Of a stretch of 64,000 bases of DNA, positions 7,619-17,082 are shown one piece after another (the first letter of the stretch is position 1; each line of letters opens with the position of its first letter). The position numbers and the translations under genes are program-made. Under the pieces are notes generated by a model. The model was given only the letters and a program-made list of their open reading frames with translations. It searched no databases and was not told the DNA's origin. Source of the stretch: Woeseiaceae bacterium (GTDB taxonomy: Bacteria > Pseudomonadota > Gammaproteobacteria > Steroidobacterales > Woeseiaceae); the NCBI GenBank assembly GCA_021773075.1, contig JAJFKT010000010.1, positions 434,001 to 498,000 on the forward strand, given 5' to 3'.

Positions 7619-8662
7619 TCAGCCACCGTTCCTTCGGTTTTTTCGTAGCTGAATGAGATATTCGGCGACCGCCGCATCATGCTCCGCTTTTGTTGTAGAG
7701 AATTTGTGGCTGCCATCACTCAGACCCGTTGCAACGAAGTACAACTCGGTTCCTGCCTCTGGATTCAAAGCCGCATTAATAGCCGCCCTACCGGGCATTG
7801 CAATCGGCGTGGGTGGCAGGCCATGCCGTGTGTAAGTGTTGTAAGGCGTATCTGTTTTCAGGTGCGCACGTGTAATGTCGCCATCAAATGCGGGGCCGAT
7901 GCCGTAGATCACAGTGGGGTCTGTTTGCAAACGCATGCGTATTTGAAGCCGGCGAGCAAAGACGCCGGCAATCCTCGGACGTTCATCTGCCCGTGCTGTT
8001 TCTTTTTCGACAATGGACGCAAGGATCAATGCTTCGTACGCAGATTGAATCGGTGCATCGCTGCTGCGCGTATTCCATTCCTCCTGCAAAACCGATTGCA
8101 TCAATTCATAGGCTTGTATCAGCAAAGCCCGGTCTGTCGTATTGCGGGGAAAACGATAAGTCTCCGGTAAAAACAAGCCCTCGGGATGGGTCAATTCAGA
8201 ACCGAGTGACGCCAGCAACGCCGGCCAATCTTCGTCGGTCATTGTTGCCTGTACGGCTTGGTGAGTATGCAGTGCCTGCAATACTTCACGATGATTCCAA
8301 CCTTCGACGATGGTGAAGTCGTATAGCCGCACAGAACCGTTCGTAAACTGCTCCAGTATCAATCGCGGTGTTGCCCCAGCGGCTATTAAATATTCGCCCG
8401 CTTGAATTCCGCCGCCAATGTCATGCCAGCGCACGTATAAACGCAGCCAGCGATCATCAGCGATCACCCCGCTGGCAACCAGGTCGCGCGATACAGCGTT
8501 GAAAGAACTACCCGGGCTGATCTCGAATTCAATTCCTGCCTGCGGGATATCCAATTCGGCGTCCATAAACGAATTCAAGTACTGAGCCACGATCAACCCG
8601 GCGGCAAACACGGCGACCAGCAACACCGCTAGGATCATCACAAGTCGTTTCATTGTCGGCAT
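7619..8662 (-). CDS. mltG: Endolytic murein transglycosylase MltG (YceG)
   Basis: Inner-membrane lytic transglycosylase that cuts nascent glycan strands and sets their length. The 347-residue protein has one N-terminal membrane segment (residues about 5-27) and a periplasmic LysM-like then YceG domain. The catalytic Glu lies in LILASIVEKETA, and the downstream LQTDPTVIYG and LPPTPIAMPGRAAINAAL stretches are family signatures. Two ATG starts are possible: 8662, which overlaps pabC by 13 bases, and 8653, which forms an ATGA overlap with the pabC stop. Neither has a strong ribosome-binding site. The gene belongs to the fab-pab-tmk-holB unit. Confidence 0.93.
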   Translation of the reverse strand: MPTMKRLVMILAVLLVAVFAAGLIVAQYLNSFMDAELDIPQAGIEFEISPGSSFNAVSRDLVASGVIADDRWLRLYVRWHDIGGGIQAGEYLIAAGATPRLILEQFTNGSVRLYDFTIVEGWNHREVLQALHTHQAVQATMTDEDWPALLASLGSELTHPEGLFLPETYRFPRNTTDRALLIQAYELMQSVLQEEWNTRSSDAPIQSAYEALILASIVEKETARADERPRIAGVFARRLQIRMRLQTDPTVIYGIGPAFDGDITRAHLKTDTPYNTYTRHGLPPTPIAMPGRAAINAALNPEAGTELYFVATGLSDGSHKFSTTKAEHDAAVAEYLIQLRKNRRNGG

Positions 8663-9495
8663 TCAATCACGCCGTTTTGCGCCAGGAGGGCCATGACCGA
8701 ACGTGTCACCTCCCCGACGGGCCACTTGTATTTCATACAGCTGCGAATGGGTATGATCCCAAACTGACTGTTGGTCAGGAAAACTTCGTCGACGTCTTGA
8801 AGTTCCGCCCGACTTGTATGTCGAACTTCTACTTCAACGCCCTGCTCCTCAAGAGTCAGCATGACGTGCCTGCGCATGATACCTGCTACTCCCGAGCGGT
8901 CCACCGGCGGCGTTGATAGAACACTGTTGTTGACGAAAAACACGTTGCTCATAGTACCGCAGATAAGTCGATCGTCCGCGTCCATTGTTAATCCTTCGAA
9001 GCCGTTAATTGATGTCACTTCACTTCGCGCTAATACTTGCTCCAGGCGATTTAGAGTCTTTAGTCCGGCAAGTTGTGAGTTGGATGCCAGGCGGGTATTG
9101 CACAAGATTGCGTCAATCCCCTTTTCGTACGACCGGGCCGGCGCCGGCGATGATGCGAATGCCCCATACAAGATCAAGGGTTCATCCGCATTCGGCCGCC
9201 CGTAACCCCGTTGGCCGATTCCCGCCGATACAATGATCTTGGCGACGGCGTATTCTTTCGGCACATTACTGGCGGCCAGGGCCTGCAAAACCCCGTCGGA
9301 GAGTTCTTGTTCCGCTGGCATCGAGATTCTCAGAAGCTCGCAACCACGGGACAGACGATCCATGTGATGTGACCAAAATCTCGGCCCCCCGCTTCGAATG
9401 GCAATCGTCTCAAAGAGTCCATCGCCATATTGAAAGCCACGGTCATTGACAGAAATAGTATCGACCGCCTTACCGCCTGAGAACCAGTTACTCAC
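8650..9495 (-). CDS. pabC: Aminodeoxychorismate lyase
   Basis: PLP fold-type IV enzyme converting 4-amino-4-deoxychorismate into p-aminobenzoate and pyruvate for folate. The 281-residue product starts with the diagnostic VNDRGFQYGDGLFETIAI block. The Schiff-base lysine is the K in LAGLKTLNRLEQVLAR, and the cofactor loop near SNVFFVNNSVLSTPPVDRSGVAGIMR fits branched-chain aminotransferase-fold lyases. The start is GTG at 9495, eight bases inside the end of pabB, and the stop overlaps mltG. Adjacency to pabB supports PabC rather than a D-amino-acid or branched-chain aminotransferase. Confidence 0.92.
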   Translation of the reverse strand: MSNWFSGGKAVDTISVNDRGFQYGDGLFETIAIRSGGPRFWSHHMDRLSRGCELLRISMPAEQELSDGVLQALAASNVPKEYAVAKIIVSAGIGQRGYGRPNADEPLILYGAFASSPAPARSYEKGIDAILCNTRLASNSQLAGLKTLNRLEQVLARSEVTSINGFEGLTMDADDRLICGTMSNVFFVNNSVLSTPPVDRSGVAGIMRRHVMLTLEEQGVEVEVRHTSRAELQDVDEVFLTNSQFGIIPIRSCMKYKWPVGEVTRSVMALLAQNGVIECRQ

Positions 9496-10840
9496 TGCTC
9501 AATGCCTTTAGCATGCCTTCAGCCTTTGCTCTCGCTTCGTCAAGTTCGGCTTGCGGCACCGAATCGGCGACAATGCCAGCGCCCGCCCGGAATGAAACAT
9601 TGTTACCGTTCTTAAGCATGGTTCGAATGAGTATATTCAGGTCCATTGTACCGTCGCGATTGAGGTAGCCGAACGATCCTGTGTAAGCGCCCCGCGGCGA
9701 CGATTCCAGTTCATGAATAATTTCCATACAACGAACTTTGGGGCAGCCGGTAATAGTGCCGCCCGGAAAAACAGCAGCGATTGCCTGGCCGGGAGTTACA
9801 TCTTTTCTGATTCGGCCACGAACATTGGAAACGATATGGTGCACGTGCGTATAGCTCTCTAATACCATCATTTCGTCAACCTCAACAGTACCCGCCACGC
9901 ACACTCGCCCAAGATCGTTGCGCTCGAGGTCGATCAGCATGACATGTTCCGCACGTTCCTTTGGGTGAGCGAAGAGTTCATTCGACAAATTGTCATCCGC
10001 AGTTTCGGTTTCACCGCGACGCCTCGTACCAGCGATCGGTCGAGTGGAAATAATACCCTCCTTTATCTGCAACAGGCGTTCGGGTGATGATGAGATAATT
10101 GATGTTTTCTGCCAGCGGGCAATTCCTGCGAATGGTCCGGGGTTCGCGGCGCATAGAGACGCGTATATGGATTCGGATCTCGAATCTTCGGAGACGACGA
10201 CATCCCACTGCCGAGATAAATTTGCCTGGTAGATATCGCCCGCTTCGATGTGAGTCTTAGCGCGCGTAACTGCAGCAATGAAACGCTCGGCATTGTCTTC
10301 TAATATGCCCTGGAGTCGCGGCCGGGACTTGTCGGGTGGAGCTATATGTATGTTCGCCAGGTCAGAGTTTAGTCGTTCAATTTGTTGTTGATCACTGTTT
10401 TCAGAAACGAACTCGCAAGAGTTTGTTTCGTGATCGAGGATTATCGCAACCGGGCATCGCACAGCGAACGCAACCGGCAGATCGGGATCTTCGCGCAATG
10501 TCAGGCTCGGTTCAATCTCCGCAGCAAGCTCATAGCCGAGATATAGAAACCATCCACCGTTGAACGGCCATTTGCTGGTGCCCGGTTCAGTTCGATCTTC
10601 ATGCCACCAGTTATCGAGGCACGTAAGGAATGAGGTGTCCGCGCCAGCGCATCGTCCGGAAAGTTGCCCTATTCGGTCCAGCGCAATGGATTCACCTGGA
10701 AACGCAAACAGAATGTCGAAGCGTCCAAGATCGCCACCGATGGCAGTACTTTGCAGCAGAAAGGGATACCGATCTGGAAATGCCTGGTTAAGCTTTCTAA
10801 GCTCGTCAGGACCGCAATCAAGGCGCAAAGGCTCAGTCAA
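9488..10840 (-). CDS. pabB: Aminodeoxychorismate synthase component I
   Basis: Makes 4-amino-4-deoxychorismate from chorismate and ammonia, with a PabA glutaminase not encoded here. The 450-residue chorismate-binding protein has [19 protein letters not shown], the [11 protein letters not shown] motif and the late [19 protein letters not shown] and [19 protein letters not shown] blocks. The active-site motif reads [10 protein letters not shown]. Many PabB proteins have PIKGT with a nucleophilic Lys, whereas Ala is the anthranilate-synthase (TrpE) state, so by this residue alone it could be TrpE. The N-terminus and pabC context favour PabB. The start is TTG at 10840 inside the fabF end; there is no in-frame ATG before the conserved YPFLLQS segment. 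Confidence 0.85.
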   Translation of the reverse strand: MTEPLRLDCGPDELRKLNQAFPDRYPFLLQSTAIGGDLGRFDILFAFPGESIALDRIGQLSGRCAGADTSFLTCLDNWWHEDRTEPGTSKWPFNGGWFLYLGYELAAEIEPSLTLREDPDLPVAFAVRCPVAIILDHETNSCEFVSENSDQQQIERLNSDLANIHIAPPDKSRPRLQGILEDNAERFIAAVTRAKTHIEAGDIYQANLSRQWDVVVSEDSRSESIYASLCAANPGPFAGIARWQKTSIISSSPERLLQIKEGIISTRPIAGTRRRGETETADDNLSNELFAHPKERAEHVMLIDLERNDLGRVCVAGTVEVDEMMVLESYTHVHHIVSNVRGRIRKDVTPGQAIAAVFPGGTITGCPKVRCMEIIHELESSPRGAYTGSFGYLNRDGTMDLNILIRTMLKNGNNVSFRAGAGIVADSVPQAELDEARAKAEGMLKALSSE

Positions 10841-12074
10841 ATGCTTTGAGAATCAGGCTTCCGTTTGTGCCGCCGAAACCGAATGAGTTTGATATTGCGG
10901 TGCGCACTTTTGCATCTCGTGCAGTATTCGGCGTGTAGTCCAGGTCACACTCGGGATCCTGATTTTCCAGATTGATCGTCGGTGGAATGACCTGATCACG
11001 AATAGATAGCGCACAAAAAATCGCCTCTACAGCACCAGCGGCGCCAAGCAGGTGTCCGGTTGTCGACTTGGTTGAGCTGACGCTCAGGCTCTTTGCAGTA
11101 TCACCAAAGGCCCGCTTGATTCCGGTGGTCTCACCGATGTCACCAGCCGGGGTCGAAGTTCCGTGTGCATTTAGATAGTCAATATCTGATGCGTCAATTC
11201 CAGCATCGCGCAGCGCAGCCGTCATGCACTTTCGCGCACCCTCACCATCGGCTGGCGGCAGCGTGATGTGATAAGCATCACCGCTCATTCCGAAGCCAAT
11301 GACCTCCGCATAGATTTGAGCACCCCGCGCCTTGGCGTGTTCGAGTTCTTCCAACACGATGCATCCGGCGCCGTTACTCAACACAAAACCGTCACGATCA
11401 ATATCATAAGGACGGCTGGCAGCTTTAGGGTCGTCATTGCGAGTGCTCATGGCGCGCGCGGAACAAAAACCAGCCATTGCCAAGGGCGTTGTTGCATATT
11501 CGGAACCGCCGGCGATCATAACTTCGGCGTCACCATGTTCAATACTCCGGGCGGCCAGTCCAATGCAATGCGTGGATGAAGCACAGGCAGTAACAATCGA
11601 GATATTTGGCCCGGTAATGTCATGCATGATGCTGGCCTGCCCCGACGTCATATTGATGATGCTGCCAGGAATAAAAAACGGCGAAACCTTGCGCACGCCA
11701 CCCGCAAGTAGTTTGTCGTGGTTGTCTTCGATCGTTTTGATGCCGCCAATACCGGCACCCATTGCGACACCGATCGTGTGCCCGTTTTCTTCCGTGATTT
11801 CGAGACCAGCATCTTTAATCGCGTCCATCGTTGCGGCGACGCCATAGTGGATAAACGGATCGTTCTTGCGCTGATCTTTTCTTGAGATGTAGGAATCGAC
11901 GTCAAAGTCCCTGACCAGTCCCGCAATTTTCGTCGGGAAAGTGCTGGTATCAAACTCGTCGATTAGGACGGTGCCGGAAACGCCTTCGAGGACGTTGGAC
12001 CAGGCATCCTTAAGCTGGCTACCTACCGGCGAGATGATACCCATGCCGGTGATTACAACTCGTCTTTTGCTCAA
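10833..12074 (-). CDS. fabF: Beta-ketoacyl-ACP synthase II
   Basis: Elongating condensing enzyme of type II fatty-acid synthesis. The 413-residue thiolase-fold protein has the nucleophile Cys in [14 protein letters not shown] and the two catalytic histidines in [11 protein letters not shown] and [12 protein letters not shown], with the C-terminal [13 protein letters not shown] loop. The N-terminus [17 protein letters not shown] fixes the start at a TTG (12074). The TTG lies 82 bases after acpP, and its stop overlaps the pabB start. It works with acpP, fabG and fabD encoded just upstream. Confidence 0.96.
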   Translation of the reverse strand: MSKRRVVITGMGIISPVGSQLKDAWSNVLEGVSGTVLIDEFDTSTFPTKIAGLVRDFDVDSYISRKDQRKNDPFIHYGVAATMDAIKDAGLEITEENGHTIGVAMGAGIGGIKTIEDNHDKLLAGGVRKVSPFFIPGSIINMTSGQASIMHDITGPNISIVTACASSTHCIGLAARSIEHGDAEVMIAGGSEYATTPLAMAGFCSARAMSTRNDDPKAASRPYDIDRDGFVLSNGAGCIVLEELEHAKARGAQIYAEVIGFGMSGDAYHITLPPADGEGARKCMTAALRDAGIDASDIDYLNAHGTSTPAGDIGETTGIKRAFGDTAKSLSVSSTKSTTGHLLGAAGAVEAIFCALSIRDQVIPPTINLENQDPECDLDYTPNTARDAKVRTAISNSFGFGGTNGSLILKAFD

Positions 12075-12156
12075 GGTAATTTCGTCTTGATGTGGCAGAA
12101 ATGCCGTGTGTTGCTAAACGAAAATGGCGCGGCGACAAGCACCGCGCCGGAATTCA

Positions 12157-12399
12157 TTAGTCTGCTTTCTGGCGAGATGTGACAAAGTCGATCGCTTGTT
12201 GAACGGTCGTGATCTTTTCAGCATCTTCGTCAGGAATTTCGGTTTCAAATTCCTCTTCCAAAGCCATTACCAGTTCGACGGTGTCGAGCGAGTCAGCGCC
12301 CAGATCATCGACGAATGAAGCATCGTTAGTTACCTCGTCTTCTTTAACGCCGAGTTGCTCTGCAACGATGCCTTTTACTTGTTCTTCGATACTGCTCAT
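12157..12399 (-). CDS. acpP: Acyl carrier protein
   Basis: An 80-residue acidic four-helix protein that carries growing acyl chains on 4'-phosphopantetheine. The attachment serine is S37 in [19 protein letters not shown], the universal ACP motif. The start is ATG at 12399, with AGGAG about 12 bases upstream. The roughly 180 bases between it and fabG are enough for a separate promoter, as usual for highly expressed acpP, but I could not identify convincing -35/-10 boxes. The gene lies between fabG and fabF as in most Gammaproteobacteria. Confidence 0.97.
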   Translation of the reverse strand: MSSIEEQVKGIVAEQLGVKEDEVTNDASFVDDLGADSLDTVELVMALEEEFETEIPDEDAEKITTVQQAIDFVTSRQKAD

Positions 12400-12582
12400 A
12401 GTCTTTATTACTCCTGAAAAGACTCAAAAAATTCGATACGGCCTGCCGTTAGTGGCGTGTAAACTGGCCTGTTAACACGATCAGAAACGATCTAAGTGAT
12501 TGATATTTCTAGGAACGACTCGCTCGTGGGTGGCCATTGTATGTGATTAAGTTGTGGCAATCTATAGGCTAAACTTGCTCAT

Positions 12583-13338
12583 TTAGTCCATCACCATACC
12601 GCCATTCACGTGCAAGGTCTCGCCTGTAATGTATGCACCCGCAGCCGAGGCCAAAAACAGCACCGAATTAGCGATATCGTCGCCGTCGCCGAGCCGACCT
12701 AAAGGCACTTGCGACAGCATCGCTGCACGCTGCTCATCTGCCAATACTTTGGTCATATCAGTGTCAATAAAACCGGGAGCAACAACGTTGACTGTTATGC
12801 CTCTCGAACCAATTTCCCGAGCCAGTGATTTCGAAAATCCGACCATGCCTGCCTTGGTCGCCGCATAGTTCGACTGACCTGCGTTGCCCATCACCGCAAT
12901 GACTGAGGCAATGTTTATGATGCGACCACGCTTTGCTTTCATCATGCCTCGAAGGCAGGCTTTGCTGACCCGATAAAGGCCGGTCAGGTTGGTGGCGATG
13001 ACGTCATCCCATTCCTCCTGTTTCATACGCATAAGCAGATTATCTTTGGTGATGCCGGCATTGTTGACCAAAATACTCGGGCTGCCTTCGTTGCCCTGAA
13101 CATCCTTAATGGCGGCCTTTACAGACTCACCGTCGGCCACGTTCAGGACAATACCGCGCCCTTTTCCCGTCAGCGCTGTGCTAATCCCATCAGCCCCGCC
13201 CTGGCTTGTAGCAGTGCCTATGACCGTTGCGCCTGCTGCCGCGAGAACCCCAGCGATCGACGCACCTATACCGCGCGAGGCGCCTGTCACCAGAGCAACT
13301 TCGCCAGCCAGTGCGTCAGAACTGTAAATACTTGTCAT
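12583..13338 (-). CDS. fabG: 3-oxoacyl-ACP reductase
   Basis: NADPH-dependent short-chain dehydrogenase that reduces 3-oxoacyl-ACP. The 251-residue product has the cofactor loop VTGASRGIGASIAG, the NNAGITKDNLL motif and the catalytic Ser-Tyr-Lys set in NIASVIAVMGNAGQSNYAATKAG, ending with GETLHVNGGMVM. The ATG at 13338 has AAGGA 7 bases upstream. The open frame continues upstream to 13494, but that part overlaps fabD and is not FabG-like. About eight residues before ALAGEVALVTG are extra compared with many FabG proteins. Confidence 0.95.
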   Translation of the reverse strand: MTSIYSSDALAGEVALVTGASRGIGASIAGVLAAAGATVIGTATSQGGADGISTALTGKGRGIVLNVADGESVKAAIKDVQGNEGSPSILVNNAGITKDNLLMRMKQEEWDDVIATNLTGLYRVSKACLRGMMKAKRGRIINIASVIAVMGNAGQSNYAATKAGMVGFSKSLAREIGSRGITVNVVAPGFIDTDMTKVLADEQRAAMLSQVPLGRLGDGDDIANSVLFLASAAGAYITGETLHVNGGMVMD

Positions 13339-13357
13339 TGCGAATCCTTGTGTGTAC

Positions 13358-14299
13358 TTAAGCGTCCAGAGATTTATGCAAACTGTCGAGCGAGTCAATG
13401 AAGGATGTTGGCGTTCCCTTGTCGATTCGGCGACACAATCCTGCGAGTACCTTGCCTGGTCCGCACTCGACAATGTTGGTCGCGCCGCCCGCAATCATCG
13501 TGTTGACGGTCTTGACCCATTGCACTGGGCCATAGACCTGTTGTGACAAACGCTCCGGCATATTTTCATCGGGCTTGTATGGCATACCGTCGCTGGATGC
13601 GACAACAGTGATTCCGGGTAACTGGAACTTTACGCTCTCAAGCGTCGTTAGCAGACTTTTCCCGGCATTGGTCATCAGAGACGAGTGGTTCGGTACGCTT
13701 ACAGGAAGAAACACAGCACGACGTGCCCCTGCTTCTTTAAGTAATTCGATCGCCCGCTCCAAAGCGTTTATGTGGCCCGCGATGACCGTTTGGCCGGGGG
13801 AATTGAAATTGACCGGTTCGGCAATGCCGATACTCGAAGACTCCATGCAAACTCTGAATATGCTTTCGTCGTCGAGTCCTATGATCGCAGCCATGCCGCC
13901 AACACCTGGAGGTACAGCGGTACTCATAAGCTCTGAGCGCTGGATTACGACCTTCAAAGCATCGGCAAAGCTGAGGGCACCAGCCGCTACCAACGCCGAG
14001 TACTCCCCAACGCTGTGCCCGGCGACCTGACCGGGTTCGGCTCCGCCAGCCGCTTTCCAGACCCGGTATGCCGCTGTACCAGCCGTCAACATCGCCGGCT
14101 GTGTAACCGTGGTCTCTGCAAGATTTTCCGCCGGCCCGCTCTGGACCCGTGACCAGAGGTCATAACCGAGCACCTCGGTCGCCTCCGCATACGTTTCCTG
14201 CACGACAGGAAATTCTGCCGCCAGCTCAGCCTGCATACCCACTGCTTGCGATCCCTGCCCGGGAAATACCATTGCTCTAGTCAAAACTGTCTCCGCCAC
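13358..14299 (-). CDS. fabD: Malonyl-CoA:ACP transacylase
   Basis: Moves malonate from CoA to ACP to start fatty-acid elongation. The 313-residue product shows AMVFPGQGSQAVGMQ, the nucleophile motif GHSVGEYSALVAAG (Ser about 96) and VPNHSSLM with the catalytic His. The frame opens at a GTG (14299). An in-frame TTG at 14284 has a better-spaced GGAG upstream and gives an N-terminus (LTRAMVFPGQ) closer to E. coli FabD, so the real start may be 14284. It is the first gene of this fab cluster; plsX and fabH are not in front of it, and the next gene upstream is rhombosortase. Confidence 0.93.
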   Translation of the reverse strand: MAETVLTRAMVFPGQGSQAVGMQAELAAEFPVVQETYAEATEVLGYDLWSRVQSGPAENLAETTVTQPAMLTAGTAAYRVWKAAGGAEPGQVAGHSVGEYSALVAAGALSFADALKVVIQRSELMSTAVPPGVGGMAAIIGLDDESIFRVCMESSSIGIAEPVNFNSPGQTVIAGHINALERAIELLKEAGARRAVFLPVSVPNHSSLMTNAGKSLLTTLESVKFQLPGITVVASSDGMPYKPDENMPERLSQQVYGPVQWVKTVNTMIAGGATNIVECGPGKVLAGLCRRIDKGTPTSFIDSLDSLHKSLDA

Positions 14300-14320
14300 C
14301 TGTAGGCCTAAGGCCGGGCA

Positions 14321-14935
14321 TTATATAGGCGCCTGCGGCCTTACTCTAATTCTTGCGATTACGCCGCCCAGAGCCCCTCCCAGTGCGCCGTAGAGGTGTG
14401 CATCTACGACAACGGGGCCTCCAGAGGTCATTTCCGAGCCCGGAACCGGTCCCTGCCACTGTTCCCAGCCGATTTTCGCTGCCATGAGCAGCAACAATAT
14501 CGTCGTTTCGGTATCGAATTTAGGGAATCGAGCTACGATGCCAGCCCCCAGCAGCCCGTGCAGCATCCCTGACATCCCCACGTACCAGTAGAGCTCCGGG
14601 GTAATAAACCAGAACGCCGCATCCATGACCGCCAAAATTACCGCCAGTATCAGGACCCATGACTGATTGCTGTATGTCCGACCGACGAGGAACCATACGA
14701 GCAACAAACCCGCGCTATTCAGCGCAAGATGCGATGCGCTCAAATGGGCGAAATGACCGCTCAATAAGCGCCAGAATTCGCCCTGACCAATCCAAACCCG
14801 ATCATAGCGAAGCGCTTCTTTACCCGCCTCACCCAACAGGATGATGAACACGGATAGTCCAACAAATACGGCCGGCAATAACCACATTGCCAGCCGACCC
14901 TTGTGCGTACTTTCATTCAATTTGTGTAACCCCAT
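14321..14935 (-). CDS. rrtA: Rhombosortase (intramembrane serine protease)
   Basis: A 204-residue rhomboid-fold membrane protein of the rhombosortase family, which processes proteins with a C-terminal GlyGly-CTERM tail on their way to the cell surface. About six membrane segments are visible. The signature FWRLLSGHFAHLSASHLALN is followed by WYVGMSGMLHGLLGAG, containing the GxSG catalytic serine, and by VVVDAHLYGALGG with the catalytic histidine. The KIGWEQWQGPVPGSE stretch is also typical of RrtA. The ATG at 14935 starts divergently from gspG. Rhombosortase substrates depend on type II secretion, so the head-to-head position with gspG-N is functionally sensible. No GlyGly-CTERM protein is seen in this window. 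Confidence 0.88.
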   Translation of the reverse strand: MGLHKLNESTHKGRLAMWLLPAVFVGLSVFIILLGEAGKEALRYDRVWIGQGEFWRLLSGHFAHLSASHLALNSAGLLLVWFLVGRTYSNQSWVLILAVILAVMDAAFWFITPELYWYVGMSGMLHGLLGAGIVARFPKFDTETTILLLLMAAKIGWEQWQGPVPGSEMTSGGPVVVDAHLYGALGGALGGVIARIRVRPQAPI

Positions 14936-14938
14936 GTT

Positions 14939-14947
14939 TGGTATACT
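14939..14947 (+). promoter_or_regulatory. Extended -10 promoter for gspG
   Basis: TGGTATACT is an extended -10 element (TGn plus TATACT, five of six matches to TATAAT), 49 bases before the gspG GTG. No good -35 is visible, which is common with extended -10 promoters. It lies directly beyond the start of divergent rrtA, whose own promoter must read out of the same short region. Predicted from sequence only. Confidence 0.4.
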
Positions 14948-14995
14948 GACGTTTAATCAAAGAGTGAGTCAATCTGACGTTTCGGAGCATTGAGA

Positions 14996-15442
14996 GTGAC
15001 GCAATTGGAAACAAGTAAGAATCGGCAACAGGGTTTTACTCTGATCGAGATTATGGTCGTCGTTATTATCATCGGCATTCTGGCTGCAATTGTCGCACCG
15101 AATGTCATTGGTCGCGTCGATGACGCGCGCCAGACCGCCGCCAGAGCCGATATTTCCGCTATCGAAGGTGCACTAAGATTGTACCGCCTCGATAACTTTT
15201 CCTACCCGGAAACGCAATTCGGGTTGGATGCGCTGGTAACCAAACCCAATGATCCTATGATCAAGAACTGGAATCCTGAAGGCTATATCGAACGACTGAA
15301 CAATGATCCATGGGGGAATCCCTACCAGTACCTGAACCCGGGTAACCACGGAGCTATCGATATCTATTCCTTTGGTGCGGATGGCAAACCCGACGGTGTC
15401 GAGGAAAATGCTGACATCGGTAACTGGGAACCCGACAACTAG
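14996..15442 (+). CDS. gspG: Type II secretion major pseudopilin GspG
   Basis: Major subunit of the T2SS pseudopilus, which pushes folded proteins through the outer membrane secretin. The 148-residue precursor has a short basic leader cut by the prepilin peptidase in QQG/FTLIEIMVVVIII, with Glu at +5 and an N-terminal membrane helix. The C-terminal part NDPWGNPYQYLNPGNHG and YSFGADGKPDG is the GspG core with its calcium-binding loop. I choose the GTG at 14996 because GGAG at 14984-14987 lies eight bases before it; an in-frame TTG at 14990 would be too close. It heads the gspGHIJKLMN operon. Confidence 0.95.
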   Translation: MTQLETSKNRQQGFTLIEIMVVVIIIGILAAIVAPNVIGRVDDARQTAARADISAIEGALRLYRLDNFSYPETQFGLDALVTKPNDPMIKNWNPEGYIERLNNDPWGNPYQYLNPGNHGAIDIYSFGADGKPDGVEENADIGNWEPDN

Positions 15443-15445
15443 ACA

Positions 15446-16027
15446 ATGTCACCGGCCCTTCCGATGTGCCCGCAGAAAAAACAAGCAGGTTTTACGCTGA
15501 TCGAAATAATGGTCGTTGTGATCATTATTGGCATCATCGTATCTGCTGCGTTTCTTTCTATGGGCTCGGTTCGCAACGACCGTGATCTTACGACGGAAGC
15601 CCAGCGCCTGATCGCGCTCGCGGCTGTTGCCCAGGATGAAGCCGCTATGCAGGGCCGCGAATTCGGGATCGAGCTACTAACGAGCGGCTACCGTTTTGTC
15701 GAGTTCGACGGCTTCACAGGGCAATGGGCTGACGTTCCTGGCGACGAACTGCTGCGAGAAAGAAAGCTATCAGAAGGGCTGGAAATTGAACTTTTCCTGG
15801 AGGGCAAGCAAATTCTGCTCGATGACGATCCGGCGCCGTTTGAAGATCCGAACGCAAGCGGGACTCGAGCCGCTACTGACATCTACGCACCGCATCTTCT
15901 GATTTTCTCCAGCGGCGACACAACCCCCTTTGAAGTGCAAATTAGTAAAGCTGTCAACGACCTGCGTGTCGTAGTTCGCGGCGATGCACTGGGCCTGGTC
16001 GAAATTATTGACCCGGATGAGCCCTAG
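15446..16027 (+). CDS. gspH: Type II secretion minor pseudopilin GspH
   Basis: Minor pseudopilin that joins the tip complex of the T2SS pseudopilus. The 193-residue precursor has the prepilin site KQAG/FTLIEIMVVVIIIGI followed by a hydrophobic helix and a variable beta-rich domain with DVPGDELLRERKL and FSSGDTTPFEV, typical of GspH. The ATG lies three bases after gspG, and the stop abuts the gspI start. Confidence 0.9.
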   Translation: MSPALPMCPQKKQAGFTLIEIMVVVIIIGIIVSAAFLSMGSVRNDRDLTTEAQRLIALAAVAQDEAAMQGREFGIELLTSGYRFVEFDGFTGQWADVPGDELLRERKLSEGLEIELFLEGKQILLDDDPAPFEDPNASGTRAATDIYAPHLLIFSSGDTTPFEVQISKAVNDLRVVVRGDALGLVEIIDPDEP

Positions 16028-16471
16028 GTGTTGCGGCGCCAGGAAAACAGTGGCTTCACCTTGCTTGAGGTTTTGGTTGCACTTGTGATCGTGTCACTTT
16101 CACTAACCGCCGTTTTTGCCAGCATGAGTCAAATGATCGACGCTGCGAATACTTTGCGTAATCGAACATACGCGAGCTGGATCGCGCAAAATCGAATTGC
16201 AGAGCTACGCCTTGCCACGACTCCGACGGATGTTGGTGCAAGTAACGGAGAGGTAGAATACGCAAATACCGACTGGGCCTGGCGCGCCGTCGTTTCGGAG
16301 ACCGATATCGAAGCCTTATACCGTATCGACGTTTCCGTCACCTTCGCTGGTAGCGACGATGTAATACGCTCCGTAACGGGATTCTTTGGGCCGCCGGGCA
16401 ATCCGGGCGAAGCCAATAATATCTGGCGCAGGTCAAGGATCGTCCAACCCGCTCCGGGGAGTACCTCATGA
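16028..16471 (+). CDS. gspI: Type II secretion minor pseudopilin GspI
   Basis: Minor pseudopilin that starts assembly of the T2SS tip with GspJ and GspK. The 147-residue precursor has NSG/FTLLEVLVALVIVSLSL with Glu +5, then NRTYASWIAQNRIAELRLA, the hallmark 'N-x-x-A-E-L-R' helix of GspI. The start is GTG immediately after the gspH stop codon, and the end overlaps gspJ by four bases (ATGA), so the genes are probably translationally coupled. Confidence 0.92.
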   Translation: MLRRQENSGFTLLEVLVALVIVSLSLTAVFASMSQMIDAANTLRNRTYASWIAQNRIAELRLATTPTDVGASNGEVEYANTDWAWRAVVSETDIEALYRIDVSVTFAGSDDVIRSVTGFFGPPGNPGEANNIWRRSRIVQPAPGSTS

Positions 16472-17082
16472 CGAGGCGCAAAACGTCAGGATTTACGCTT
16501 ATCGAAGTGCTCGTGGCAATGGCACTCTTCGGCGTAATGACCATGCTCGCGTACATGTCCCTGGGTCAGACACTCTCGAACGGTGACTTGCTAAATGACC
16601 GAATGGATCGTCTTCAGGCCATACAGCGCACCATGCGCTATTTGAGTAATGATTTGAATTCGGCCTCACCACGGCCGGTTCGCGATGAGACCGGTACAGG
16701 ACTCCTGCCAGCCGTTATGGTCTCACCGGCGAACGATTTTGCGCTCGCCGTTACCCACGGTGGCTGGAACAATCCGGCTGGCCTGCCACGCAGCACACAG
16801 CAACGCAGCGTCTACTTGTTAGAAGATGGCAAGTTATTCCGAGTCTACTATTCCGTACTCGACGCGACCTTTTCAAACCAAGCGATTTCCACACAGATTC
16901 TCGATGGTGTTGAGAGCATCGAATTCCGGCTGATTCAGGATACCGGGCAAATTACAAATCAATGGCCACCGAGCGGCTCACAGGGAAGCTCATCAATTTC
17001 CTTAAGGCCACGCGCGGTGGAAATTATCCTGACGCTTGAAAATGAAGGTGAAATTCGGCGCATTATTGAGGTTGCCTCGTGA
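16468..17082 (+). CDS. gspJ: Type II secretion minor pseudopilin GspJ
   Basis: Minor pseudopilin of the T2SS tip trimer. The 204-residue precursor has TSG/FTLIEVLVAMALFGVMTM. It is followed by DRMDRLQAIQRTMRYLSNDL and the beta-rich domain (RPVRDETG, LLEDGKLFRVYYSVLD, ILDGVESIEFRL) typical of GspJ. The start overlaps the gspI stop as ATGA, and its own stop overlaps gspK as GTGA. Confidence 0.92.
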   Translation: MTRRKTSGFTLIEVLVAMALFGVMTMLAYMSLGQTLSNGDLLNDRMDRLQAIQRTMRYLSNDLNSASPRPVRDETGTGLLPAVMVSPANDFALAVTHGGWNNPAGLPRSTQQRSVYLLEDGKLFRVYYSVLDATFSNQAISTQILDGVESIEFRLIQDTGQITNQWPPSGSQGSSSISLRPRAVEIILTLENEGEIRRIIEVAS

